Part shown: positions 42,955 to 55,231 of the stretch, one piece after another
How the letters are laid out: each line of letters starts with the position of its first letter
Numbering within the stretch: the stretch's first letter is position 1
Source of the DNA: Moniliella sp. 'wahieum'
Lineage: Eukaryota; Basidiomycota; Moniliellomycetes; Moniliellales; Moniliellaceae
NCBI GenBank assembly: GCA_003971905.1
Contig: RSEE01000087.1
Location: 1-64,000 of the forward strand
Direction of reading: 5' to 3'
DNA length: 64,000 bases
Translations under genes and position numbers: made by a program
The notes under the pieces: model-generated
The model's input: only the letters and a program-made list of their open reading frames with translations
The model's database searches: none
What the model was told of the DNA's origin: nothing

Positions 42955-45314
42955 TCGGACAGGCGCGTTTGAGAGATGGGTCTGAAACCGAAATCGGTCA
43001 AGCGAGACTGTCTCCCAGAGGTTAAGCTGTCGTATACGCAGACTTAACACTTCTTCACCATCTCTTCTTCTTGTTCCATCAGGTTGTGTGCTCGTGAGCC
43101 AACCGTATGACCCATTCCTCGTTGGTTCCGACAACAGTAAGGTGTTGGATGAGCCCGGAGCTTGGGCCCCACTGGTCCGTAGTATATATACGTCCTTCAT
43201 CGCAGTGTTCGACTCGGCCGGATATTCATTGGACCAGATCAATTGTCGGTGGTCGCAGAATGACCCCGTCGAACGGACCAGAGCGAACCACACCAGTTCG
43301 ACGATGAACACGGGTAACGACAGGTTTTACATTTGCGGACCGGCTTGCACTTCAACTGTTCCTTCACGCAAAAGTCCACCTTTTGCTTAATGAACGCTGT
43401 GTTGCGTGTGCGACCTGTCCCAATGCTCCGGAAGATGTCATTGGAAGTCTCTGCTCATCAGCTGGCCGTGTGGCAAATAAAGGCGATGTGCAGAGCCACG
43501 TCGCGTCGCGTCAGAGGCCCAGGGAAGTACCGATGCCCCCAGTAGCTCCCGCGGTAAAGGCTAGAGATAAAGGTGACCGTGCCAACATACGCGCTTGTAT
43601 AGTTAGATCACAGTCGTCCGCTTGGCAACACATCGCGAGCCGGATGGTGAAGTGGGATTCGCGTTAATCCATCCACCCCATCTTGCGAGTGGAGGTCATC
43701 TGAGTTTCACGCATAGTCAATGTGGGAACGGTGAAAAGATATTATGTTCCCTCTCCAGCGTGGAATGGTTCCAGCGTGGAACGGTGGCTAAGGTGGCGAC
43801 GCAGCGATAATTAATCTCAATCAGTGACAGGACCAGTTCGGCGAGCTCTCGCCGCATATACTTTTTGGTAACCACAACTGGATGATGTTGATGACGGCAA
43901 TGAACGGGTTCGTAAAGGGCGCGAACATATTGCTAGCAATCGGGCCGTGGCGACTTATTATTGTTTCTGCAGATCTTTAATTACCATATGGCAGGACCCA
44001 TCAAAAAGTGTGCAACCCTACTGCTCCCCGACCTGCACGTGACGGGGCTGGCTGCGCCAAGTATCGGGCATATGACAGAGTCGCGTCGACGCGTCCCTCC
44101 ACCCACTTAAAATGCCCCCTACCCTGTACTCACCGCCGGTGTCCCCATTGCGGCACCAACGACCATACTGCTTCAAGGTGCCCCTCAATCCACGCCACGC
44201 CCACGGTTGTGCCCCCACTGCTGTCGACCTGGCCACAAGGCTGCCGCGGAGCGGTGGAGCAAGGAGATGTGGAAAGCAATTGGGGTCTTTGCTTTGCGAC
44301 AAAAATAAGGTGGGGGGAGAAGGACAAGAAGAGGGGGGGGAGGACAAGAAGAGGGGGGGAGGACAAGAAGAGGGGGGGGAGGACAAGAAGAGGGGGGGGA
44401 GGACAAGAAGAGGGGGGGGAGGACAAGAAGAGAGGGGGGAGGGGACAAAGGGATTGGTGGAAGGATGGAGTAAGGATGATCGATGGTCCAGGGGTGGCGG
44501 GCTCGATCCATGTAACGTGAATTACGACGACCCTGTCGCAGGGGGCCCTGCCAGGGGGCTCACTCAGGTTGGTGGGGTACAGTCCCTTACGTGAAAGACG
44601 GCTCACGGTAGTTTCGAGCTTGGGCTATCCGAGCGAGGAGGAGAAGCCTTTGGGCGTGAAGCCGAGGCGGCTGCACGCGTGGCAAAAGGCTGCGTATACG
44701 CCGGCTGGAGGGTAGTAACGTGTCTGAAGCCTCCGGGGCTGAGAGACGGGTAGATGCAGTGGAGCGGACAGACACTGCCAGGGCTGAGAGGCATGATGGC
44801 AGTGGTTGTCAAAGGAACCCACGCGACATGCTGTGGTATGGAGAACCGACGCGGCTGATGGACGGCTCGCGCGACTGGGCAGATGGAAAGCTGGAGGATG
44901 AGGTTGGATGATGAAGATGATGCAGCTAAGTGGAGACGAGAGGTTGCCTGTATTACTGAATCAATTGGCTGGAAACGTTCAGGAGTTGGGCAGGAAAGGC
45001 GGGAAGGGACGAGAAGGGAAGGTGGGATAAAGGATCTCTACCAATCGAGGATGCTGACTGTTGGTTGGCCCCTTTTTGGTAACCCACTGCACTGGGATAG
45101 ATGTTGACAGAGCGAAACAGACGAACCTGCTATAGAGTGCGACTTGGGAGCACTCGCGATCCTATGGATCAGCTGCAATGCAGCCTTCAGACAAGGCGTG
45201 AAGGCAAAGTTCAAGCAACATCTGAATTGAAGGGAAGGAGACAGGAGAGAGAGAAGGGAGATGAAGCGAGCAGGGCGCGCGCGCCCTGCGAGCGGAACTC
45301 TTCCGCCCGGTTAA
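42955..45314. other. Gene-poor island 2, left part
   Basis: No gene supported. It contains the first copy of the GTGGAACGGTGGCTAAGGTGG motif (43771-43797), an AT-rich stretch (43800-44000) and the G-rich minisatellite at 44321-44440. Confidence 0.5.
44321..44440 (+). repeat. 20-bp G-rich minisatellite, six copies
   Basis: Unit AGGACAAGAAGAGGGGGGGG, copies at about 44321, 44341, 44360, 44380, 44400 and 44420, differing mainly in the length of the G run. Each copy carries a run of 6-8 G on the plus strand, so the array could form G-quadruplexes. The long charged ORFs across it are translations of the repeat. Confidence 0.93.
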
Positions 45315-45719
45315 GTGAGCGTCACCGATTTACCGAGGGCCGTGCAAGGGAACCCCAGCACTACCCTCCAACAGAAGCAAGCGAAGACTGCGAAGGCACT
45401 AAGAATGTCATCCGATAGCACTTCCTCGTATGTTCGGCTGCTTGAACAAGCAGAATGCGACAAGAACGCCAAGTACCAGGGACGCACTCAAGAACCGTTT
45501 TTCCCCCTGGTTTTGACGACGCGAGGATACTACGGCACCAAGACGGCGGGCAAGTTGTTTGCGCATTGGAAGGAGTTGGCTACTAAGTCTCAGTGGAAAT
45601 GGTTCCTCGCTCGTATGTCAACCACGTTCCTCCGTGTCCACACGCGCTTCCTAGGGTACGGGACCGGATGGCGTGAGCCGGAGGGTCCTGATATCCTGGC
45701 GATCCCCCTGGTCCCTTAA
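45291..45719 (+). pseudogene. LINE-like (non-LTR) reverse transcriptase C-terminal remnant
   Basis: The open frame contains LLEQAECDKNAKYQGRTQEP followed by FFPLVLTTRGYYGTKTAGKL and FAHWKELATK. The pattern (KxxKY, then FxPLVLxTxGxxG) resembles the short conserved tail after the RT domain in many non-LTR retrotransposon polyproteins. The first ATG in frame is at 45405; the open frame upstream lacks one. No RT catalytic motif is present, so this is at most the last part of an element. The similarity is recalled from family style, not from a search. Confidence 0.4.
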
Positions 45720-48700
45720 TCTTGGTGGCGCTTCCAAGTAACCCCCGCAAGATGAACGGTTCGGTTTAGACGTAGCGTTCCCCTGTCCCAGCCTTAAGCT
45801 CTGTCAATGGAATGCACACAACATAGAGATTGGGGCGTTTTTTCTGGCGCCAGCACAAGATTATGTGGTAAGCGTGCCACCCGGCACGTTCCAGGCCGAC
45901 GCAGCCAGGCGGATGCACATGGGTGATAAATTCCTCCAGCGTGGAACGGTGGCTACGGTGGCGACGGGGTTGGAACGGTAGATCGGTGGACCGTTAAAAC
46001 GGTGGCTAAGGTGGCGACGGGGGAACGGTGGCTAAGGTGGCGAGCAAGCACAAAGCACCAAGCTGGGGCGAAGACCGGGCCGTAGGCCCGGTGGTCTTCT
46101 AGTGTAATACAAATTGTAACCCAGGGAGAGCGAGCATAGGAGGATCAGATTCGTCAGATACGTCGCCCATGGACACGTCAATGACGTAACAAACCTGCTG
46201 ACAGTGACAGGTTTGCACGTCCCCACAGCCAAAACACTCTTTTGACGTTTTTGAAGGTATTTTATATCTTGAAACATCTGTGACGTATTTTGCTGATCCG
46301 AAGGCAAACCAGTAGGGCAATCCAGCCCGGCTAAACAGGTACTGTACTACAGGCGAATGAATTTGGCAGTCTGCCACAGAGGAACAGAACGATGATGTAG
46401 TAGCGGACGAGTGACGCGCGCATGATGCATCCGTGGGCTTAGCTACGTTCATGGATGTCCCCTAACAACAGCCCATTCGCACCTCATCTGCTCTTTCTCC
46501 AAGCGTCCCTCGTCCTCCCCTCACGCCGTTGATATCAATCGCCATGCGCTTTTACGGCAGGGAACGGTTGAAAACGGACCACATCAGTGCAGACCTACGG
46601 GGTAGAAAAGAGGATGTGAGTCAGACCTATCCAACGAGATGGGGGCCTAACGCATAACTCCCCCTCACTCAAGTCACCGCAGTGGAGCGCCGGACACCCA
46701 TCCCATGTGTGGTATGGTCGCAACATCCGCTTGGGGGGGAGCTTCCTCGTATGGATTCTTGTGATGTCTATATTAATCAAGAAGGTGGGTGTATTAGCAG
46801 TTGACGGATGTGGGAAGCTTCATTAGCTTCATTTGGAGAAACGGAGCAGGACAGAGTGAATGGCATGAAATATATAGTATTGACAGCAGACAGACCCCGT
46901 CTACCCTGTACTACACAAACCAGGTTGAGAGAGAGAAGGGATCATTCCCCACTTTCCTCTCTCCGAGCAGATGTAGCAAGCAGCAGAGAGGGCAAGGGTT
47001 TGGAGCTCCTTAGCGGTCCTAACCCACGCGACAGGTTGGATCGTTCATTCTTGGCTGAGGCCGCACCTCCCCCCCCCCATCCCCCCATCTGTGAATTGTT
47101 GGAAGGCTGTTAAGTACGGTAAACTGTGAACATTGACCATTGGCACGCCTGAATAGGGCAATATCATATGCTACGGAGAAAGAATGTCACTGCCACTGCG
47201 ACGGAGAGAGATGTACTAGATGCTGGTGTCATACGCGGGAGAGAGGATCGATATGCTCTTCTTGTACATTCTGAACTCCCACTTTCACGGGGGGTGTTCA
47301 GTCCATCGACCATACAAAAGGCCTCTAGCGTAAAGACCAGAGGCCAACTCGATCACCCCTGCCTATTCGCACTCGATCTGACGTCACGGGGTGATGTGCA
47401 CATGTGAGAGAGGTGGATGACATGTGACAGTGGTGAGCCGCGGGGGGTGATGTTCAGGGCGGACAATGCGGGAGGGCCGCTGGGGAGAGGCGAGAGCACG
47501 GCGCAAAAAAGGACGGCCGCCGCAGCTTCTGTGGTTGCTGGTCGGCGCCATCAACGTGCATCAACATCAGCCAAAAGCACGCCGCAGACAGCGGGGGAGT
47601 CACGTGTCCATGCCATGTGTGATGTGGGACATGTGACAGGGTTAGACCATCGAAGCGCGGCGTCACGCGTCACATGTCACACGTCATGCGTGGCTCATGT
47701 ATTTATCCGTCGATGCCACGTGGCAGTCGGCTGTCCGATCGCCAGCGCACTGATCGATGTGTCGTCCCCATCGTCTGCTGTGACGTGGTTCGATGGGAGT
47801 AGCAGTAGCTCCTCGCGTGTCTGGGTTGGTCCGCGCCTTCCTCATCAGGCTGATGCCTCAGGAAGCGAGCCCCCCCTGCGACCGTGACGGCTGGCATATC
47901 CTATCTGGCGCCAGCGATCGAGGCTTTGCGGCGCCGCGATCTGACGATCCTCGAGCCATTGGTTCTCGTAACCTCTCAGAGATCTGGCCGCTGCGCCCTC
48001 TCCCCTCCTGCCCCCCTTGCCTTCGCCCGCTCATCAGCACCTCCGTCATCAGCTCCTCTCCGCGCCTCATCAGCACCTCTCAGCAGCGCCTCAGCGCACA
48101 GCCCCCCCCCTCATCGCTTGCGCTTGATGCTTGCGTATTCTTACTAGAGTAGCCGGGCACAACTGCTGCTCGCATACGAGATCGACCGCATGTCTGCCAG
48201 CTGTAGTTGGTTATAAACCGTCGCCTGTCTCTGCCAGTCCGTCTCTCCTTTCGCCTCCCTCTCTCTCGCCACACGCCACCAGCACCAGCCTCCATAGCAC
48301 ATCAGCTGCGACCGAGCTGAGCTTGCGGCCTGAGGTTTTGTCAGCCAGCGCCGTCTACTTTTGGATCGTTGACCGGTGAACAGCGTTGATACGTTGATAG
48401 CCCGTCCCCTCAGCTCCAAGTGACGCCACCCACGTACCTCGACACGGACGATCGATTGCCCAACACGCCGAAGAGTGTGCCTGCTTGCCGGTCTGCTCTG
48501 CTGCATCCGTCTCACTCCCGCCCACAACAGCGCTGCAGCGCCAACGACCAGGTCAGCATTTTCCAGACTCAACGTTCAACGTGTCTGCCTCTCTGCCCGT
48601 CTGTCTGGCGTCCCCAGCATCTCAGCTGCACCACAGTTTTGCTCCCACATCGCTCCTGCTGAGGCAACGCACTGCACTGCAGCTTTCTGCCAACTCTTGT

Positions 48701-48992
48701 ATCCTCAGCACCCCGCGCTGGATCTTCGCCAATAAACATTGCAGTGTTTTGGGCGTTACATTACGGTACACATTCCGTGCTTCGAATCCGATAAAGCACC
48801 GTTCTGCCCCTCCCACCCCCACCCAGGCCTTATCCATCACGACCCCCCTCTATCTGTACGTCTCCTCTGTTCCAAGCTATATAGCGTCAGATGGACCACC
48901 ATCCCTCCCGTACATCCACTGGCCAGACCACTGACTGTGACCTTCGTCTTCCGCGTCGTCTTACTACTCCCCGCACAACAGAGACAGTCATC
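45720..48992. other. Gene-poor island 2, right part, and upstream region of the Ran1-like kinase
   Basis: No gene supported. GTGGCTAAGGTGGCGAC motifs lie at 45938-46045, next to a GGGCCGTAGGCCC hairpin (about 46077-46092). 47400-48000 is rich in CACATGTGACA words. 48000-48110 has CATCAGCACCT repeats. 48170-48800 is CT-rich, typical of a long fungal 5' leader or promoter, with TATATAG at about 48879. Confidence 0.5.
45938..46045. repeat. Cluster of GTGGAACGGTGGCTAAGGTGG motifs (further copy at 43771-43797)
   Basis: The word CGTGGAACGGTGGCTA(A/C)GGTGG plus CGAC occurs at 43771-43797 and three times, partly degenerate, in 45938-46045. The two sites are 2.2 kb apart within the same gene-poor island. 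Confidence 0.8.
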
Positions 48993-51463
48993 ATGGGCGC
49001 AAAGACCCAACTTCACAACGACCTCCTCGGGAAGCAGATTGCCGGTGGCCGACTGGAGTTTGTCTCCATCCTAGGTCTCGGCGCCTACGGAGTGGTCTAC
49101 CTTGCGCGTGACCTGCACCATCCTTTGCATGCGTCACGACAGCCGTGGGCCACGACGGCGAGTGGCCAAGGTCGAGGTCCTAGTGGCGACGCTAGCATTA
49201 CCGGACTGTACGCAGTCAAGTGTCTACACACCGTGCTGGGCTGGATGCTCGTCAAAAGTTGTTTCAAGAACGGGAGATTACGCTGCACAGTCTGGCTGGT
49301 GTGCACCCGAGCGTGGTGACGGTGTATCAAGTGTTACAAGACGCGACGTGTGTGTATGTGGTGATGGAGCATTGTCCCGACGGGGACCTATTTGCGATGA
49401 TCAGGAGGCCCAGCGCTACGCGGTTGCCGGTACGCTTGACAGTTGTGCCGACCCGAGCCACATCATGGGCCGGTACGTGGTTGAAGACGAAGGTAGGGAG
49501 TGCGCGGGCGGAAATGGACCAAACGATCCAAGACGTCTTTCTCCAACTTGTGGATGCAGTGCACTATTGTCACCAACGGGGCATTTACCATCGCGATCTC
49601 AAGCCAGAGAACATTCTATGTGTGCAAGGCGGTGCACGCGTGGTGCTTTCCGACTTTGGCCTAGCCACGCCTGACAGGGAAAGCAAGGACTTTGGTTGTG
49701 GGTCTACGTTTTACATGGGTCCCGAGTGCCAGGGCGGCATCCTTTCCCGCGTTCGACGGTACAATACGGCAGCGAACGATGTGTGGAGTTTAGGTGTCAT
49801 CTTGGTCAATCTGGTATGGGGCGCAACCCATGGAAACAAGCCTCGACGACCGACGACACCTTTCGCGAGTACCTCCGTAACCCGAACTTTCTTGCTGAAA
49901 TCCTGCCCATCTCCGAATCGCTCAACGCCGTCCTCAAGCGCATCTTTTGCCCCTTTCCAGAACAGCGCTGCCGCCTTCCCGAGTTGGCCGCCATGATTCT
50001 CGCTTGCGATCGGTTGACCGCAACCAATGCCGACCTGAGGAAACGGCAGGAACTTCGTCGCATGTCCACGCCCACCAAGCCCAAGCTCAAGCCCAAGCTC
50101 AAGCCCAAACTCAAGCCCAAGCTCAAGCCCAAGCCCAAGCCGCCTCTTTGGCCGTGCTGTCCACCAGGCGGTTGCAGCGGACAAAGCCAGAGCTTGGTTA
50201 AGCCCGACGTTGCTACGCTGCGTCGTCTGCAGGTACCCTACGTCCCGCGGTCCGTTCACCCAGCCGGCCATCGCCCTTCTCCACCCGCTCGACCCCATTC
50301 CCCCGTCGACCCAGCAAGCACCACAAGTCGCGTTCGCTCGGTCCCCCTCTCACGCTGGTGGTGTACCTTGGTGCTCCACCTTCCCAGCTGGGTCGGGTTC
50401 TACGAACATCAAAGATCATGCCGGTCATGCCCGTTACTCGTCCCTGATCACGCCGTCATGCGCCGTGCAAGGAGCAGAGGGGGGAGTAGCCACACTGTGC
50501 GATCTCCACAGGCACATAGGTCGTATGAGCCGCCTGGCTCGCGCGGGTCAGCTGCAGTGCAAGACTACCTACCGCGATTCTCGGTCAGACGAAAAAAATT
50601 CGTGCACGGTCCAGACAAGCCCGCGTCGCCTATCACGTCGATCACGTCGCCGGTGACCAGTCAGAGCCAGGCTGATAGCTTGGGCTCCCGTTCGCCCGAG
50701 AGTTTCTCCACCTGCTCTTCGTCGCTTGCCTCGCGGACCGGCTTGCCGCCACACCAAGGGAAGCGAGTGCTGGTGGAGCACTCCTGCCCCCTCCTAGTCC
50801 GTCGATGAGGGACACTACTGTGCCTGTTCCTCCGTTGGCCCTACGACTTTCACACGTTCCACGGACGCCACGAACGCCACAGACACCACGGACGCCACGG
50901 ATGCTACGGATGATACGGGTGGACGTGCCGCTTCGGGTGGCCGACGCGGGTCGCGGTCTAGCATTGCTGCTCTGACGCGGATGGTGCAACAAGGCAAAAA
51001 CGCAGTACCTTTGCTGTTGGACACGTTCAACCCGTTTCCCAACCGGCATCGTCCAGCTTGTACGCGGCGGGGCGGTGCGCGCGTCGCGAGCGGCGCCACC
51101 ATCCACCTCCCCGCCGCGCCAGCAAGGTTGGACGAGGAAGAAAGTTCGGAGCCTACTACGTTGGAGCCCGTGCACCAGGCGGCGACAGAGCCGGACGATG
51201 AAGCTGTGTACCCTCCTCGGTTGGCTGGTGGCAGGTGGGACGAACGGGCTAGTTCATTGTCCGAGACGAGCATGGAGGAAGAAGAGGGATGTGTGTCGCC
51301 GCGATTATTGTCGCCTAGCTATGTGGCTACGGCGCACGAGAGTCCCGAGGGAAAGAAGTCGTTGCTGTTCCCGCGTACGGCGGAGAGTTTGACAGCGAGT
51401 GGGTTGGACGCTTACCCAGGCGCTGTCCGGCTCGGCCCGCCCCACGCCGCTTGGTTTCGGTGA
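48993..51463 (+). CDS. ran1: Ser/Thr protein kinase of the Ran1/Pat1-Vhs1-Sks1 group; frames broken
   Basis: The family includes S. pombe Ran1/Pat1, the inhibitor of meiosis, and nutrient-linked kinases of budding yeast. The glycine loop is ILGLGAYGVVYLARD (about 49068-49112), the ATP Lys lies in LYAVKCLH, and DATCVYVVMEHCPDGDLFAM marks the hinge. DAVHYCHQRGIYHRDLKPEN holds the catalytic loop. SDFGLATPDRESKDFGCGST followed by FYMGPECQGG is the Ran1-type activation segment (DFGCGSTFYMxPECQ is diagnostic). NTAANDVWSLGVILVNL leads to WKQAS..D..FREYL. A frame break lies near 49230, an ambiguous insert at 49400-49510, another break near 49815. The C-terminal 450 residues are disordered with a 12-bp tandem repeat (50078-50142) and a TDATD repeat (50850-50920). 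Start 48993 is chosen by the kinase N-terminus; ATG 48891 is in frame too. Confidence 0.88.
50078..50142 (+). repeat. 12-bp tandem repeat AAGCCCAAGCTC inside the kinase tail
   Basis: About five copies in the coding tail. Depending on frame it encodes Lys-Pro-Lys-Leu or Gln-Ala repeats; the flanking indels prevent a decision. Confidence 0.85.
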
Positions 51464-52954
51464 ACCCAACTCGCCAGAGTGGGCGTGGGTTAGGGTCGTG
51501 GATGGCAACTGCTGTTGCGGGCTAGCTGGATGCCCTAACGGATGGGGTTGGTAGGTCGTGTCGTTTGACCGTTCCTGGATGGGAGGAGTACGACTCGGAA
51601 GATTAATGATTCCTACCCCCCTTACCGGTTACCCCTTAGGCCTTGCCCCTTATCCCTGGCCCATTTACCCCCTGCGATCTCTTTTCTTTACTGTCTTTTC
51701 TTGCTGGCAGGTTCAGCTTGCATCTCTTCCATACAAAACATTTGTTAATCTTCCCCCTCTCCTACCCCCCTCTTTGCTGCTTGCGTGTAGGACGAAAACG
51801 AAGGGCTCCTGTGTCCTGCCTGGACCTGGACCTGAATCGTGTACAGTACTGTCGTTTGATCTGGATTATCATGTTCTCTCTCATTGCACGTTCTATACGC
51901 CTCTGAACGAATAATCTGCTGTGCTCGTAGTACACTCCCCCTTCCCACCATCACACCGCCGCACTTCTGTATCATCGACCTTCTTTTCCCGTCGGGTGCT
52001 ATCCCGATGCAGATGCAAGACAAAGCAAAGCAAAGCAAAGCCCGGTAGCCCGGTACACCTTCTGGGACGAGATAGAAAGCAGACTTGGTGTTGAATGCAT
52101 GCATTATAAAAGGCGTACCTAGTTGAGAGACAAGATGCACAGAGAAGATGGGTGGCAGGAGGGTACGCAACAAGCGCCAGCGTCGTAGCGCCGGGGTTCA
52201 ACGTTCAATGCTGCACGTTCATCAATCTTGGTGCTAGAAGAGACCAAGTTGGAAAGAGGAAGATGTAACCAGCCACGTACGTTTCACACCGCAGTGCCAG
52301 TGGCAGCCTTTGCCCCCCAGCCCCCTGCACGGCCAAAAAGCGTCCGGCGAGCTTAGGTACCGCAGAGGGCGGCAACAGCAACAGCAGAGCAGAGACCCAA
52401 TGGGTCTACGTACCTCGGATCGGCACAAACGTGGAAAAGAGCCCGGCTACCGTAGTGGGTTTCACGAGAATCAAAAAGGAGTCACCGGTCACCGAGGCAC
52501 GTCCCCGTCCCGCCCAGAGCAAACAAACGCCCACTGCTTCTGCCTGGACAGGGCGGCCGGGGGGAGCAGGGAGGGGCGAGCGCGTGTCCGTCGCAAGGGT
52601 TCGCGGACCGGCCAGACACCCAGCCAGCCGCGCCACCTCGGCGTGACGCGTGAGGGGTGTGAGCATGTGAGAGGTAAGAGATGTGAGATTCCGTGTGAGA
52701 TGGGCGATGTGCGCGTGGCAACGGCACTCACTCAGTACTCAGTCTGAGTACTCAGTATTCACTGGTCGCACGCAACGAAAAGTTCCAACACGGGCAACCC
52801 TAGCGGCGGGTGCCAGATGCTGATTGGGAACGCAGAGGTGCGCGCCGTGGAGCTGCTGGGCGGGTGGCTGACCAGAGCTAGCCTGTGTTAACCTGTGCTA
52901 ACCTGTGCTAACCTGGATTAGCACCCGACCCGCCCCGGCTCAGGCCTCACCACC
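51464..52954. other. Intergenic region between the kinase and ERG1
   Basis: No gene recognised. It contains GCAAAGCAAAGCAAAGC (52024-52041), GTTCAACGTTCAATG (52197-52211), CTCAGTACTCAGT.CTGAGTAC words (52728-52757) and TAACCTGTGCTAACCTG repeats (52889-52913) 40-65 bp upstream of the ERG1 start, a candidate promoter element. Overlapping ORFs at 52310-52750 on both strands are not convincing. Confidence 0.45.
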
Positions 52955-54794
52955 ATGGCAGCCGTTCCCGCGCCCTCCCTGCCCGCTCTCGTGCCCGTGC
53001 CTGCCGCCGAGCTCAGCCAGACCCGGTACGACATCGTCATTGTCGGTGCCGGTGTGGCTGGGGCGTCGCTAGCGTATGCGCTGGGCCGCAGTGGCCGCAC
53101 AGTTGCCGTCATTGAGCGCGACTGGAGTGAGCCTGACCGGATCGTCGGGGAGCTGCTGCAGCCTGGGGGTGTGCGTGCGCTGGCGTGTCTCGGCCTGCTG
53201 GACACGCTGGAAGGGATCGAGGCTGTGCCTGTGGTAGGCTACCAAGTGTTCAGTGGGGAGCGCAGCGTGGCCATTCCCTACCCTTCTGTCGACGCTTTGG
53301 ACGCTGTGCAGCCCTCGGCGCGCGGGCTGGTCGGGCCCACGGGGAGGCTCGAGGGTCGTGCGTTCCACCACGGCCGCTTTGTGCAGAAGTTGCGCGCGCA
53401 GGCGCGGGCGCAGACCAACGTGACTTGCATCGAGGCCACGGTGCGTGACCTGGAGGAGGAACAGCACAGTGGCCATGTACTGGGAGCGAATGCGGTGCGC
53501 AAGTTGGCTGGGGCCGAGGAAGAGCTGATGATCCGCGGGGCGATTACGATTGTGGCAGATGGGATCTTTAGCAAGTTCCGTTCCTCCTATGGCTCCACGA
53601 TCGCGCCGCAGATCAAGGGACACTTTGTCGGGCTCGAGCTGGAACATGCTCCGCTGCCCAACCCGCACCATGGCCATGTCGTCCTGGGCCCCAGCGGACC
53701 TGTGCTGCTGTACCAAATTGGCGAGGCCAAGCCGCAGCCCGACGGCTCGTTTGGGATCCACACCACTCGTATCCTGATTGACGTTCCTGGGGAGCAACTG
53801 CCCAGTGCGTCCAAAGGCGACCTGCAACGGCACATCCGCACCCAAGTGGCGCCCTACCTGCCTGGTGAGCTGGGGGCTGCACTGCTCAAAGAGCTGGATG
53901 CAACCGAGACGGGCACTAGCCAACGGCGCAGCATGCCCAACTCGTTCCTTCCACCCAGCGTGCAGGGCCAGTCGCGCTACCGCCGTGCTGCATCCTCGTG
54001 GGCGATGCGATGAACATGCGCCATCCGCTTACTGGGGGTGGGATGACGGTTGCGTTTTGGGATGTGGTGCGCTTGACCAACATTCTCAATGCGGGGGGTG
54101 TGGTACCCTGGTCTGGGGCTGAAACAAGAGACCAAGAAGCCACACAAGTTGACGCTGACGCATTGGGATGCGCAGATCCGGCCGGCGCTGCTGCAGTGGC
54201 ACTGGGCGCGGAAGAACGTTGCGAGCTGTGTCAACATTTTGGCCATGGCGCTGTACAGCCTATTTGGAGCGTCGGACGAGAACCTGGGAATTCTACGGGA
54301 AGGCTGCTTCAAGTACTTTGAGCGTGGGGCGTGGTACGTGGATGGCCCGGTACGGTTGTTGTCAGCGACGACGCCTTCGCCCGCGTTACTCTTTTTCCAT
54401 TTTTTCTACGTTGCGCTCTACAGCATCTTTGCGCTCTTCTTCCTTCCGCGGAAGCACGTGGAGCATGGCAAGGTAATTGTGCGGCGTGCCTCGCTGCTCG
54501 AGTACCCGGGGCTGGTCGTGCGCAGTGTACTCGTTCTACACTGCCTGCTCTGTCTTCTTGCCCATCATCCTCACCGAACTCAAGATGAACCGGCCCGACT
54601 TTTCCCACACCCCGCGCAAGGCCGGGGCTGGGTTTGTGCCCAAGGACGCAACGGGGCCGCTGACGTTTTTGAAGTTCATCGTGGTCACCTGCCTCGTGAT
54701 CATCTACTCGGCGTGGTACCTGTTTGACCCGACGCGTCACCCGACGATCTTTGGCGCGCGCAGCGTGAGCAACGGCACGGCCGCCTTGGCCTAG
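52955..54794 (+). CDS. ERG1: Squalene monooxygenase (squalene epoxidase), ER membrane; three frame breaks
   Basis: Catalyses the FAD- and NADPH-dependent epoxidation of squalene, a committed step of ergosterol synthesis and the target of allylamines. The start at 52955 lies in CCACCATGG. Landmarks: TRYDIVIVGAGVAGASLAYA (FAD GxGxxG), DRIVGELLQPGGVRAL, the DG motif in ITIVADGIFSKFR, YGSTIAPQIKGHFVGLELEH, then after a shift near 53990 the FAD motif VGDAMNMRHPLTGGGMTVAF and WDVVRLTNIL. After a shift near 54115 come LYSLFGASDENLGILREGCF with KYFERG and ALLFFHFFYVALYSIFALFF (membrane helix), and after a shift near 54540 a C-terminal helix (FIVVTCLVIIYSAWYLF). Total length is about 610 residues, somewhat longer than yeast Erg1 (about 500). 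No intron is seen. Confidence 0.96.
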
Positions 54795-55231
54795 GCACGG
54801 GGCACGCGCACGGCCCAGCGTCTGGCCGGAGGGGAGGAGGGGGAGCGGGAGGAGGAGCAGGAGGAGAAGCGGAGGCAGGCGGGGGAGCACGGGAGGTGGT
54901 ACGCAATGGGATCTGCACAGTGACTCGCTAGTCAAGATGTCACGATGAGCAGCTCTAGGTAGGTACCTAGCTGAGCTGTTGAAAGAAAAACAGTAGCAGT
55001 CGGGCTGCTCCAGCCGAATTCCGCTCGGCGCCGGGCGCACCCACCAGGGCGGAATGGACGCCGGCCGGCCGAGGGGTAGGTAGGCAGGCTGGGAGCAGCC
55101 GAGGCAGGTGATTAATTTTTTTTGTCTCGTGTCGCTCTCTCTCTCGAAAGCTGCTTGGGTTGTGTGCTCCTCCTGCGCCCCCCCACCCCAGTACACCACC
55201 ACCCCACCACACCACCCCCCATCACCACAGC
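54795..55231. promoter_or_regulatory. Gap between ERG1 and RRP17
   Basis: Holds the ERG1 3' region (GGAGGAGGGGGAGCGGGAGG tract) and the RRP17 promoter, with a CCACCCCACCACACCACC leader just upstream of the RRP17 ATG. No gene seen. Confidence 0.4.

Noticed and set aside
44008..44606. Charged repeat proteins over the minisatellite
   Set aside because: Open frames on both strands arise because the 20-bp G-rich unit lacks stops; no non-repeat protein features flank them.
52310..52750. Gene upstream of ERG1
   Set aside because: ORFs on both strands overlap, lack domains, and include intergenic AGTACT motifs near the end.
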